Part shown: positions 17,365 to 25,545 of the stretch, in pieces | How positions within the stretch are numbered: the stretch's first letter is position 1 | Layout of the letters: each line of letters starts with the position of its first letter | Assembly: GCA_036496385.1 (NCBI GenBank) | Contig: DASXLD010000025.1 | Span: 1 to 63,780, forward strand | Reading direction: 5' to 3' | Length of the DNA stretch: 63,780 nt | Source of the DNA: Schlegelella_A sp036496385 | GTDB taxonomy: Bacteria > Pseudomonadota > Gammaproteobacteria > Burkholderiales > Burkholderiaceae_C | Notes under the pieces: generated by a model | Databases searched by the model: none | Seen by the model: the letters and a program-made list of their open reading frames with translations, nothing else | Told to the model about the DNA's origin: nothing | Translations under genes and position numbers: made by a program

Positions 17365-18342
17365 TCAGATCGCGACCACGGTGCGGCCGCGGAGCGCGCC
17401 GGCGAGCAACTCGCGGGCCCTGGCGATCGCGCCATCGAGCGCGACGTCGTCGCCGATGAGGTCGAGCAACTTCGGGTCGAGATCGCTCGCGAGGCGCCGC
17501 CAGGCCTCCTCGCGCAGCGCGAGCGGTGCCGTGACGCTTTCGACGCCCGCGAGCGTCACGCCGCGCAGAATGAACGGCATGACCGTCGCCGGCAGGTCGT
17601 GTCCCTGCGCGAGGCCGCACGCGGCGACGATGCCGCCATAGCGCGTCTGCGCCAAGGCGTTGGCGAGCGTGTGGCTGCCGACCGCATCGATCACTGCTGC
17701 CCAGCGCTCCTTCTGCAACGGCTTGCCGGCAGCGGCGAGCGAGTTGCGGTCGACGACCTCGGCGGCGCCGAGGTCGCGCAGATAGCCGGCCTCGCCGGCC
17801 TTCCCCGTCGCCGCCACGACGCGATGGCCGAGTCTTGCCAGAAGCGCCACGGCAACGCTGCCGACGCCGCCGGTCGCGCCCGTGACCAGCACTTCGCCGG
17901 CACCTGGGCGGACACCATGGCGCTCGATCGCGAGCACGCAGAGCATCGCGGTGTAGCCGGCGGTGCCGATCGCCATCGCCTGCCGGGTCGAGAGCGACGC
18001 CGGCAGCGCGACGAGCCACTCGCCTTTCAGCCGCGCGCGCTCGGCAAGGCAGCCCCAGCGCGTCTCGCCGACGCCCCAGCCGTTGTGGACGACCTTGTCG
18101 CCCGGCTGCCAGCGCGCATGCGTCGATTCGACGACGGTGCCGGCGCCGTCGATGCCGGCGACCATCGGCCAGGCGCGCACGATGGGGCTCTTGTCCGTGA
18201 TCGCGAGCGCGTCCTTGTAGTTGATCGTCGAATGCTCGACCCGAACCAGGACGTCGCCTTCGGGAAGCGCAGCTTCGTCGACGCTCTTCACCGCGGCACG
18301 GAAGCCCGCGTCGTCCTTCTCGAGCAGCAAGGCCTTGAACAT
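17365..18342 (-). CDS. acuI: acrylyl-CoA reductase AcuI / YhdH-like MDR oxidoreductase
   Basis: A zinc-independent medium-chain reductase of the YhdH/AcuI family; AcuI reduces acrylyl-CoA to propionyl-CoA with NADPH. At 325 residues it is full length, starting MFKALLLEKDDAGF. It has HSTINYKDALAITD, GIDGAGTVVES, the coenzyme loop LVTGATGGVGSVAVALL and the C-terminal GRTVVAI. The frame is open upstream, but the family start at ATG 18342 is clear. prpE nearby suggests a three-carbon acyl-CoA role (propionate, acrylate or 3-hydroxypropionate), which is an inference from proximity only. Confidence 0.9.
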   Translation of the reverse strand: MFKALLLEKDDAGFRAAVKSVDEAALPEGDVLVRVEHSTINYKDALAITDKSPIVRAWPMVAGIDGAGTVVESTHARWQPGDKVVHNGWGVGETRWGCLAERARLKGEWLVALPASLSTRQAMAIGTAGYTAMLCVLAIERHGVRPGAGEVLVTGATGGVGSVAVALLARLGHRVVAATGKAGEAGYLRDLGAAEVVDRNSLAAAGKPLQKERWAAVIDAVGSHTLANALAQTRYGGIVAACGLAQGHDLPATVMPFILRGVTLAGVESVTAPLALREEAWRRLASDLDPKLLDLIGDDVALDGAIARARELLAGALRGRTVVAI

Positions 18343-18473
18343 GCGCGTCTCCTGATCGCGACCGGCGGGCAACGACGATAGCGCAGCCGCATGGCGAGGA
18401 CGCGTGGACGCATGGACGACCCTCGTCCAGGCCGCCACGTCTCCGACCCGGACGTAAGGCCTCGTTTCGACGA

Positions 18474-18503
18474 TTGACGCGCTCGTCGCGGCTCGCCTAT
18501 GCT
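18474..18503 (+). promoter_or_regulatory. sigma-70-type promoter of the NlpC/P60 gene
   Basis: TTGACG (18474-18479), an 18-base spacer, and TATGCT (18498-18503) make the best housekeeping-type promoter in the window. The -10 ends only 8 bases before the ATG at 18512, and there is no Shine-Dalgarno sequence between them. Transcription should begin at or within two bases of the start codon, predicting a leaderless mRNA. Confidence 0.55.
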
Positions 18504-18511
18504 GCGCCCCG

Positions 18512-19186
18512 ATGCGAATTCCGCCCGCCACACCCGCTCGCTCCCTGCCGCGCGTTGCCGTGGCGCTCGCCTTCTGCGCCCTCGCGACGGTGGTTCCGGC
18601 CCGCGCAGCTCCCGGTGATGCTGCCGATCCGGTCCTCAAGCTGCTCGCCGAGAAGGGGCTGCTCGAGACGCCCGCGGCGGCCGCCGAGCCGCAGCGTTCG
18701 CCTTCGGGGCTGCTCCAACAGATGCACGACCGCACGACCGAGATGGCGGTCGCCGCGCTCGACTTCGTCGGCGTTCGTTACCGCCGCGGCGGCACGTCGG
18801 CCGAGACCGGCTTCGACTGCAGCGGCTTCACCGGCCACGTCTTCGAGATGCGCCTGGGCATGGTGTTGCCGCGTCGAGCCGACGAGCAGGCGGCCGCGCC
18901 GGGTCTGGTCGCGGTGAAGCGAGAGGACCTGCAGCCGGGCGACCTCGTCTTCTTCAACACCCTGAAGCGCACGTTCTCGCACGTCGGCATCTATCTCGGC
19001 GCCGGCCGCTTCATCCACGCGCCGCGCACCGGCGCCAACGTCCGCACCGACGACATGAGCTTCGCCTACTGGGCGAAGCGATTCACCGGCGCGCGACGTC
19101 TGGCGACGACGGTCGCTGTCGCCCCGAAGCCGGCCGAACCGGCCGCTCCGGCGGGTCCGGCGGGTCCGCTCGCCGCGGGCAGCTGA
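18512..19186 (+). CDS. secreted NlpC/P60 peptidoglycan endopeptidase
   Basis: A 224-residue protein with an N-terminal signal sequence (hydrophobic VAVALAFCALATVVPARA, cleavage near residue 33), then a spacer and an NlpC/P60 domain from about residue 75. Family residues are the catalytic Cys in GFDCSGFTGHVF, the His in FSHVGIYLG and a polar residue at FIHAP. Such enzymes cut gamma-D-glutamyl-diaminopimelate bonds in the periplasm. The last ~25 residues are an Ala/Pro/Gly repeat (AAPAGPAGP). It stands alone, divergent from acuI and 56 bases before moaA. Confidence 0.93.
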   Translation: MRIPPATPARSLPRVAVALAFCALATVVPARAAPGDAADPVLKLLAEKGLLETPAAAAEPQRSPSGLLQQMHDRTTEMAVAALDFVGVRYRRGGTSAETGFDCSGFTGHVFEMRLGMVLPRRADEQAAAPGLVAVKREDLQPGDLVFFNTLKRTFSHVGIYLGAGRFIHAPRTGANVRTDDMSFAYWAKRFTGARRLATTVAVAPKPAEPAAPAGPAGPLAAGS

Positions 19187-19242
19187 CCGGGGCGGGCGTC
19201 CCCGCTGGCGGCCTGCACAAGGCCCGCGAGGCACAATCGCCC

Positions 19243-20364
19243 ATGGCCGACAAGATCATCGCCATCGCCGATCAGCGCTACCGCGCCAGTGTGCCTGCGG
19301 TGCCGGACCGCGTCGAAGCGCCGACCGGCGTCGTGCGCGATCGCCTCGGCCGGCCGCTGCGCGACCTGCGCATCTCGGTCACCGATCGCTGCAACTTCCG
19401 CTGCAGCTACTGCATGCCCAAGGAGGTCTTCGACCGCAACTATCAGTTCCTGCCGCATTCCTCGCTGCTCAGCTTCGAGGAGATCACACGCGTCGCGAGA
19501 CTGTTCGTTGCGCACGGCGTCAGGAAGATCCGGCTCACGGGCGGCGAGCCGCTGCTGCGGCGCGACCTCGAGCGGCTGGTCGCGATGCTCGCCGAGCTGA
19601 CGTGCGCCGACGGCGCTCCGCTCGACCTGACGTTGACGACGAACGGCTCGATCCTCGAGCGCAAGGCCGCGGCACTGAAGGCGGCGGGTCTCGGCCGCGT
19701 CACGGTCAGCCTCGACGCGGTCGACGATGCGATCTTCCGGCGCATGAACGACGCCGACTTTCCGGTCGCCGACGTCTTGCGCGGCATCGACGCCGCCGAG
19801 CGCGCCGGCCTCGGCCCGCTCAAGATCAACATGGTCGTCAAGCGCGGCACCAACGACGCGCAGATCCTGCCGATGGCGCGCCACTTCCGCGGCCGCGACG
19901 TCGCCTTGCGCTTCATCGAATACATGGACGTCGGTGCGACCAATGGCTGGCGGATGGACGAGGTTCTGCCGTCGAGCGAGGTCATCCGTCGCGTCGAAGA
20001 GGAATTCGGGCTGATCGCCCTGCCCGCTGCGGTGTTGGGCGAGACCGCCGCGCGCTGGCGTTACGCCGAGGCGGGTGTCGCCGGCGAGATCGGCACGATC
20101 TCGAGCGTCACGCGGGCGTTCTGCGGCGACTGCAATCGCGCCCGCTTGTCGACCGAAGGCAAGCTCTTCCTCTGTCTGTTCGCGAGCCGGGGACACGACC
20201 TGCGCGCGCTCGTGCGCGGCGGCGCCAGCGACGCCGAGATCGCCGCGGCGATCGGGCTCGTCTGGCAGCAACGCAGCGACCGCTACTCGGAGCTGCGCGG
20301 CCGCGCACCGGTCGAGGTCGGCAGCGGCGAACGACGCGTCGAAATGCACTACATCGGCGGGTGA
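19243..20364 (+). CDS. moaA: GTP 3',8-cyclase MoaA
   Basis: A radical-SAM enzyme performing the first step of molybdenum cofactor synthesis (GTP to 3',8-cyclo-GTP). The 373 residues include the first cluster motif SVTDRCNFRCSYCMPKEV, the KIRLTGGEPLLRRDLE SAM site and the second cluster CGDCNRARLSTEGKLFLCLFA. The C-terminal Gly-Gly (MHYIGG) is present and is known to be needed for activity. CACAAT ends 5 bases before the ATG with only a distant GAGG, so it may be leaderless. Its stop overlaps the GTG of the following GNAT gene (GTGA). Confidence 0.97.
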   Translation: MADKIIAIADQRYRASVPAVPDRVEAPTGVVRDRLGRPLRDLRISVTDRCNFRCSYCMPKEVFDRNYQFLPHSSLLSFEEITRVARLFVAHGVRKIRLTGGEPLLRRDLERLVAMLAELTCADGAPLDLTLTTNGSILERKAAALKAAGLGRVTVSLDAVDDAIFRRMNDADFPVADVLRGIDAAERAGLGPLKINMVVKRGTNDAQILPMARHFRGRDVALRFIEYMDVGATNGWRMDEVLPSSEVIRRVEEEFGLIALPAAVLGETAARWRYAEAGVAGEIGTISSVTRAFCGDCNRARLSTEGKLFLCLFASRGHDLRALVRGGASDAEIAAAIGLVWQQRSDRYSELRGRAPVEVGSGERRVEMHYIGG

Positions 20365-20879
20365 ACGACGCGCCGCAGCTTCGCCCCCTCGGCGCCGCCG
20401 ACCTCGCCGACTACAAGCGGCTGCGCGACGAAATGCTCGCGTTGCATCCGGAGGCGTTCACGTCCGACGCCGAGACCGAGGCGAAGAAGGAAGCCGCCGA
20501 CTACCTGCATCGGCTCGGGCTCGACCGGCGCGACGGCGGTCACTTCGTTCTCGGCGCCTGGCGGCGCCGCCGCCTGGTCGGCGCGATCGGGTGCGAGCGC
20601 GAATCACGGCTGAAGGTGCGCCACATCGGCCACATCGTCGGCATGATGGTGCGGCCCGAGGCACGAGGCCAGGGCACCGGCGCGCTGCTCCTCGAGGCTT
20701 GCATCGCCGAGGCGAGACACGCCGGCATCGAGATGCTGACGCTCACCGTGACGGCCGAGAACGTGAACGCAGTCCGCCTCTACGAGCGGCACCGTTTCGT
20801 CGCCTACGGGATCTTGCAGCGGGCGATCAAGGTCGGCGCCCGCTACTACGACAAGCTGCACATGACGTTGATGCTATGA
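20361..20879 (+). CDS. GNAT-family N-acetyltransferase
   Basis: A 172-residue GCN5-related acetyltransferase; the acceptor is unknown. The acetyl-CoA motif A is IVGMMVRPEARGQGTGALLLEACI, preceded by a central strand LVGAIGCERES and followed by MLTLTVTAENVNAVRLYERHRFVAYG, the standard motif B. The start is GTG at 20361, overlapping the moaA stop by four bases, so it is co-translated with moaA. Its 3' end is 12 bases from the convergent ppsA. Confidence 0.9.
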   Translation: MNDAPQLRPLGAADLADYKRLRDEMLALHPEAFTSDAETEAKKEAADYLHRLGLDRRDGGHFVLGAWRRRRLVGAIGCERESRLKVRHIGHIVGMMVRPEARGQGTGALLLEACIAEARHAGIEMLTLTVTAENVNAVRLYERHRFVAYGILQRAIKVGARYYDKLHMTLML

Positions 20880-20891
20880 GGTCCGCGCGGA

Positions 20892-23312
20892 TCAGACGAC
20901 CGGGCGCCGCATCGCCAGCCGCCGCCACGATTCGACGACGCTGTCGGGGTTGAGCGAGATCGAGACGATGCCCTCGTCGGCGAGCCAGTCGGCGAAGTCG
21001 GGATGGTCGCTCGGGCCCTGGCCGCAGATGCCGATGTACTTCCCGGTCGCACGACACGCCGCGATCGCCCGCGAGATCAGTGCCTTGACCGCCGGGTCGC
21101 GCTCGTCGAAATCGCGGGCCAGGAGCTCGAGCCCCGAGTCGCGATCGAGGCCGAGCGTCAGCTGGGTCAGGTCGTTCGAGCCGATCGACATGCCGTCGAA
21201 GTGCTCGAGGAACGCCTCGGCGAGAACGGCGTTGCTCGGCACCTCGCACATCATGATCACCTTCAGGCCGTCGGTGCCGCCGGCCGAGGCGCGCTTCAGG
21301 CCATGCTCGGCGAGCATCGTGACGACGCGCTCGGCCTGGCCGAGCGTGCGCACGAACGGCACCATGACCTCGACGTTGGCATAGCCCATTTCACGCCGCA
21401 CCCGCACCAGTGCTTCGCATTCCATCGCGAACGCCTCGCCGAACGACTCGCTGACGTAACGCGACGCGCCGCGAAAGCCCAGCATCGGGTTTTCTTCCTC
21501 GGGCTCGTAGCGCGAGCCGCCGATCAGCTTCTTGTACTCGTTGCTCTTGAAGTCCGAGAGGCGGACGATGACCGGCTTCGGCCAGAACGCGGCCGCGATC
21601 GTCGCGATGCCCTCGGCGAGCTTGTCGACGTAGAACGCGCGCGGCGACGCGTGGCCGCGGGCGACGCTCTCGACTGCCTTCTTGAGGTCGCTGTCGATGT
21701 TCGGGTAGTCGAGGATCGCGCGCGGATGGACGCCGATGTTGTTGTTGATGATGAACTCGAGCCGTGCCAGGCCGACGCCCGAGTTCGGCATCTGCGCGAA
21801 CTCGAACGCAAGCTGCGGGTTGCCGACGTTCATCATGATCTTGACCGGCGAGTACGGCAGCTCGCCGCGCTCGACCTCGGTCACCTCGGTCTCGAGCAGG
21901 CCGTCGTAGACGTAGCCGGTGTCGCCCTCGGAGCAGGCAACGGTGACGAGGGCACCGTCCTTCAGCGTCGTCGTCGCGTCGCCGCAGCCGACGACGGCGG
22001 GGATGCCGAGCTCGCGCGCGATGATCGCGGCGTGGCAGGTGCGGCCGCCGCGATTGGTGACGATCGCGCTGGCGCGCTTCATCACCGGCTCCCAGTTCGG
22101 ATCGGTCATGTCGGTGACGAGGACGTCACCGGCCTGGACGCGGTCCATGTCGGCGACCGATTCGACGATCCGGACCGGACCGGTGCCGATCTTCTGGCCG
22201 ATCGCGCGCCCTTCGGCGAGGACGGCACCGCTGCCCTTCAAGTTGTAGCGTTGCTCGGCCTTGCCGGCAGCCTGGCTCTTCACCGTCTCCGGTCGAGCTT
22301 GCAGGATGTAGAGCCGGCCGTCGACGCCGTCCTTGCCCCACTCGATGTCCATCGGCCGCCCGTAGTGCTCCTCGATGACGAGCGCGGTGCGTGCGAGCTC
22401 GGCGACCTCGGCATCGCTCAGCGAATAGCGGTTGCGCTGCTCGGTCGCAGTGTCGACGGTCGTGACGAGCTTGCCGCTCGCCGCGCGTTCGCCAGGCGAT
22501 GCGAACGCCATCCGGATCAGCTTCGAGCCGAGATTCCTGCGGATGATCGCCTGCTTGCCGTTCCTGAGCGCCGGCTTGTGGACGTAGAACTCGTCGGGGT
22601 TCACGGCACCCTGCACGACCGTCTCGCCGAGGCCGTAGCTCGAGGTGACGAAGACGACGTCGGGAAAGCCGCTCTCGGTATCGATCGTGAACATCACGCC
22701 CGCCGTGCCGAGGTCGCTGCGCACCATGCGCTGGACGCCGACCGAGAGCGCGACGTCGCCGTGCGCGTAACCCTTGTGGGCGCGGTAGCTGATGGCACGA
22801 TCGTTGTAGAGGCTGGCGAAGACCTCGCGCATCTTGGCGAGGATCTCGTCGATGCCGCCGACGTTGAGGAACGTTTCCTGTTGACCGGCGAACGACGCGT
22901 CCGGCAGATCCTCAGCGGTCGCCGACGAGCGCACGGCGAAGGTCGCGGCCGGCGCGCCGGCGCTCAGCCGCCCGAACTCGCGTCGCACCTCGGCCTCGAA
23001 TTCCGCCGGCAACGGCTGCGCTTCGATCCAGCCCCGGATCTCGGCGCCGGCCGCGGCAAGGGCGCGGACGTCGTCGGTGTCGAGCGCGGCGAGCCGGGTC
23101 GAGATCCGCGACGCGAGGCCGCCTTCGGCGAGGAACGTCCGGTATGCATGGGCCGTCGTCGCGAAGCCGCCCGGGACGCGGACACCCATTCCGCTCAACT
23201 GGCTGATCATTTCGCCGAGGGAGGCGTTCTTGCCGCCGACCGCCTCGACGTCGGTCATTCTCAGGGTCTCGAAGGGGGCGACGAAGGCGGTCGCCAGGTG
23301 GCTGGATGACAT
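20892..23312 (-). CDS. ppsA: phosphoenolpyruvate synthase
   Basis: PpsA converts pyruvate, ATP and water to PEP, AMP and phosphate for gluconeogenesis. At 806 residues it is full length. It has an N-terminal ATP-binding domain (EAVGGKNASLGEMISQL, SSATAEDLPDASFAGQQETFLN), the phospho-histidine loop NRGGRTCHAAIIARELG and a C-terminal PEP-binding TIM barrel ending in MCEVPSNAVLAEAFLEHFDG, GSNDLTQLTLGLDRD and GICGQGPSDHPDFADWL. The ATG at 23312 gives the usual MSSSHLATAFV start. It is divergent from ppsR, whose product regulates this enzyme. Confidence 0.98.
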   Translation of the reverse strand: MSSSHLATAFVAPFETLRMTDVEAVGGKNASLGEMISQLSGMGVRVPGGFATTAHAYRTFLAEGGLASRISTRLAALDTDDVRALAAAGAEIRGWIEAQPLPAEFEAEVRREFGRLSAGAPAATFAVRSSATAEDLPDASFAGQQETFLNVGGIDEILAKMREVFASLYNDRAISYRAHKGYAHGDVALSVGVQRMVRSDLGTAGVMFTIDTESGFPDVVFVTSSYGLGETVVQGAVNPDEFYVHKPALRNGKQAIIRRNLGSKLIRMAFASPGERAASGKLVTTVDTATEQRNRYSLSDAEVAELARTALVIEEHYGRPMDIEWGKDGVDGRLYILQARPETVKSQAAGKAEQRYNLKGSGAVLAEGRAIGQKIGTGPVRIVESVADMDRVQAGDVLVTDMTDPNWEPVMKRASAIVTNRGGRTCHAAIIARELGIPAVVGCGDATTTLKDGALVTVACSEGDTGYVYDGLLETEVTEVERGELPYSPVKIMMNVGNPQLAFEFAQMPNSGVGLARLEFIINNNIGVHPRAILDYPNIDSDLKKAVESVARGHASPRAFYVDKLAEGIATIAAAFWPKPVIVRLSDFKSNEYKKLIGGSRYEPEEENPMLGFRGASRYVSESFGEAFAMECEALVRVRREMGYANVEVMVPFVRTLGQAERVVTMLAEHGLKRASAGGTDGLKVIMMCEVPSNAVLAEAFLEHFDGMSIGSNDLTQLTLGLDRDSGLELLARDFDERDPAVKALISRAIAACRATGKYIGICGQGPSDHPDFADWLADEGIVSISLNPDSVVESWRRLAMRRPVV

Positions 23313-23495
23313 GGGAAGACTCGGGGCTCGTGAAAAACCGGCGTCTTCCGACCCTTGCGCGCGAGACCGATGCCGCACGGCCAAGGCTCGTCACGGCGCC
23401 CGCGCAGGCCGCAAGCGGTGCGGCACGATGCGTTGCGGCGCGAGGACGAGCGGGCAGCGGGGGCGAGCATGCGAAGGAGTCGAAAAGCTGTCGCG

Positions 23496-23501
23496 ATTCT
23501 A
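23496..23501 (-). promoter_or_regulatory. possible -10 of ppsA
   Basis: On the minus strand TAGAAT (23501-23496) within CTCGTAGAATCGCG could be the -10 of ppsA, leaving a leader of about 177 bases. No good -35 is visible. It lies in the 232-base divergent gap shared with ppsR. Confidence 0.25.
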
Positions 23502-23544
23502 CGAGCCGCGCCCGATCCGGACCGGCCGCTGCCTATCATCGGCC

Positions 23545-24420
23545 ATGAACGAACCCGTACCGCTCGGCGTTGCCGCGGCGCCCGCGGCAGCCTCGGCGCC
23601 GCCGCGGCCGACCGTCTTCTTCATCTCCGACGGCACCGGCATCACGGCAGAGACTTTCGGCAACTCGATCCTGTCGCAGTTCGCCATCAAGCCGCGTCAC
23701 CTGCGACGGCCGTTCATCGACACGCCCGACAAGGCGCACCAGGTCGTCCGCGAGATCAACCATACCGCCGAGCACGACGGCAGAAAGCCGATCGTCTTCA
23801 TCACGCTCGTCAACACCGAGATCCTGTCGATCGTCAAGGAACAGTCGCACGGCCTCGTGCTCGACATGTTCAACACCTTCATCGAGCCGCTCGAGGCGGA
23901 GTTCGGCATCACGTCGAACCACCGCATCGGGCGCTTCTCGGACGTCTCCGAGAGCCAGGAGTACAGCGACCGGATCGAAGCGATCAACTTCGCGCTTGCG
24001 CACGACGACGGCCAGTCGACGAAGAGCCTCGCCGACGCCGACGTCATCCTGGTCGGCGTCAGCCGCAGCGGCAAGACGCCGACCTCGCTCTACCTCGCGA
24101 TGCAGCACGGCGTCAAGGCGGCCAACTATCCGCTCATCCCCGAGGACTTCGAGCGCGGCCGGCTGCCGTCGACGCTGATGCCCTTCAAGGCGAAGTGCTT
24201 CGGCCTGACGATCGACCCCGATCGGCTGGCACGCATCCGCAACGAACGCCGCCCGAACAGCAAGTACGCGTCGCTGGAGAACTGCCGCTACGAGGTGCGC
24301 GAGGGCGAGTCGATGATGAAGCGAGAGGGAATCGCGTGGCTGTCGTCGACGCACAAGTCGATCGAGGAGATCGCGACGACGATCCTGCGCGACCTGCGGC
24401 CCGACCGGTTGGCGTACTGA
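23545..24420 (+). CDS. ppsR: PEP synthase regulatory protein (bifunctional kinase/pyrophosphorylase, DUF299)
   Basis: PSRP inactivates PpsA by ADP-dependent phosphorylation of a threonine beside the catalytic histidine and reactivates it by phosphate-dependent dephosphorylation. The 291-residue protein has FFISDGTGITAETFGNSILSQF at the start and the P-loop-like GVSRSGKTPTSLYLA at about residue 170. The end, MMKREGIAWLSSTHKSIEEIA, is characteristic. The ATG at 23545 is chosen; the open upstream frame has no family sequence. TATCAT ends 5 bases before it with no Shine-Dalgarno, so it may be leaderless. It is divergent from its target gene ppsA. Confidence 0.97.
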   Translation: MNEPVPLGVAAAPAAASAPPRPTVFFISDGTGITAETFGNSILSQFAIKPRHLRRPFIDTPDKAHQVVREINHTAEHDGRKPIVFITLVNTEILSIVKEQSHGLVLDMFNTFIEPLEAEFGITSNHRIGRFSDVSESQEYSDRIEAINFALAHDDGQSTKSLADADVILVGVSRSGKTPTSLYLAMQHGVKAANYPLIPEDFERGRLPSTLMPFKAKCFGLTIDPDRLARIRNERRPNSKYASLENCRYEVREGESMMKREGIAWLSSTHKSIEEIATTILRDLRPDRLAY

Positions 24421-24447
24421 GGCGCGGCGCCCGCTGCGCCGGCTCGC

Positions 24448-25062
24448 TCAGGCCCCCAGCATCTGCTCGATGTCGGCAAAGCTCTGGGCGACCTCGATCA
24501 TGTCGATGACCGTGCCGAGCTGGCGCTCGACCTGCGCCCGCGAGATCACCCCGCGCACGCGTGAGGGCACCACGCGTCCGCGCGGCGGTGCGACGGCAGT
24601 GCCGCTTTCGACGACGAGCAGGTGGTTGCGGCCCTGCTTCCTGAGCGTCGCGACGACGTTGCGGACGGTCGCCAACTGCATCTGCGCGTGGTCGATCGCA
24701 TCGAGCGACGACAGGCTCACCATCACATCGGCGACCGTCAGCTCGTCGTAGCGAACGTTGCGCTGCTGGATGACGCGCATGGCGCGAATGCCGTGCAGGT
24801 CGGTGCTCGTGATCAGGCCTTCCAGGCTCGGCATCTCGGTGACGACGAAGAGCATCCGGACGCCCTGATAGATCATGATCTGCTCGGCCTGGCGCAGCGT
24901 CGTCCCCGGGTTGGTCGTCGCCGCCTTCACCTTCGTCAGGTCGGTCATCACCGACAGCGCGGGCGAGTCCAGCGTCACCGCGTCGGTCTGCCAGGTCTGT
25001 GCCTGCGCGATCGCAGTGGGAGGCTGCAAGCGCCGGGTCGCCAGCGCGCTGTCGGGGTGCAT
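24448..25062 (-). CDS. CBS-domain protein
   Basis: A 204-residue protein with two CBS modules. The first (about residues 38-95) includes the segments around QAEQIMIYQGVRMLFVV and LITSTDLHGIRA, and the second (about 105-180) around VADVMVSLSSLDAIDHAQ and LLVVESG with VRGVISRAQV. CBS pairs usually bind adenine nucleotides. There is no attached catalytic or membrane domain, so it is probably a stand-alone sensor; the partner is unknown. The second module contains an Arg/Pro-rich insert (PPRGRVVPSR). It is convergent with ppsR. Confidence 0.87.
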   Translation of the reverse strand: MHPDSALATRRLQPPTAIAQAQTWQTDAVTLDSPALSVMTDLTKVKAATTNPGTTLRQAEQIMIYQGVRMLFVVTEMPSLEGLITSTDLHGIRAMRVIQQRNVRYDELTVADVMVSLSSLDAIDHAQMQLATVRNVVATLRKQGRNHLLVVESGTAVAPPRGRVVPSRVRGVISRAQVERQLGTVIDMIEVAQSFADIEQMLGA

Positions 25063-25545
25063 GTCGATCTCCTATGACGGGATGCCGTCGAGCACGGTAC
25101 CCGCAATCGCCGGGGAATGCCACAGCGCGGGCATTGGCGGTCAGGGCAGACCGGGCGCGGCCAGGTTCGGGGTCGCGGCGAGCGCTGCCGCACCTCGAGG
25201 CCGGCGAGTCACTTCTGCGGTATGAGGTAGGCGGTGAGGTCGGCGGCGAGCCTGCGCATCGTCGACCCGGAGGAACATCTTGGCGCCGGGAACGAGCGCG
25301 CTCGGCTTCACCTGGCCGGACGCGAGCGGCGACAGCAAGCCGTGCTCGCCTCCGCGCGCGGCTTTCTGGTCGCGCACTGGGTGCAGGGAGGCATGCGCCA
25401 CTGGGTGATCCGCGACGTCAATCGCGAGGAGTTCCAACGCCTCGTCGACGCGCTGCGAGCCGTCACGACCACAGGTTGACGGCGACCTGAGTCGCAATCT
25501 CGGACGCGCAGGCAACCCGCGCCGACGCCCGGTCAGGTGTGAGAG
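25063..25545. other. weakly coding gap of about 480 bases
   Basis: No intact gene is evident between the CBS-domain gene and the FAD oxidase. All frames are partly open, as expected for such GC-rich DNA, and a plus-strand stop (TAG, 25228) precedes the only frame with recognisable content (25234-25479, listed separately). I saw no tRNA, repeat, attachment site or clear promoter. Confidence 0.5.
25234..25479 (+). pseudogene. possible remnant: C-terminal part of an anti-sigma-like protein
   Basis: An 81-codon frame with no binding site at its GTG. From about residue 44 it reads FLVAHWVQGGMRHWVIRDVN and then EEFQRLVDALRAV. This resembles the periplasmic end of some membrane anti-sigma factors (a hydrophobic HW-x-x-GG-x-x-YWxVSD strand pair followed by a short helix), as I remember them. 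The N-terminal zinc-binding and membrane parts are absent, no sigma factor gene is adjacent, and a stop lies just upstream. It could be a decayed gene or a chance frame. Confidence 0.35.

Noticed and set aside
21003..23309. A 768-residue open frame antisense to ppsA
   Set aside because: Shadow of a strongly supported gene; composition is Arg/Asp-rich and unstructured.
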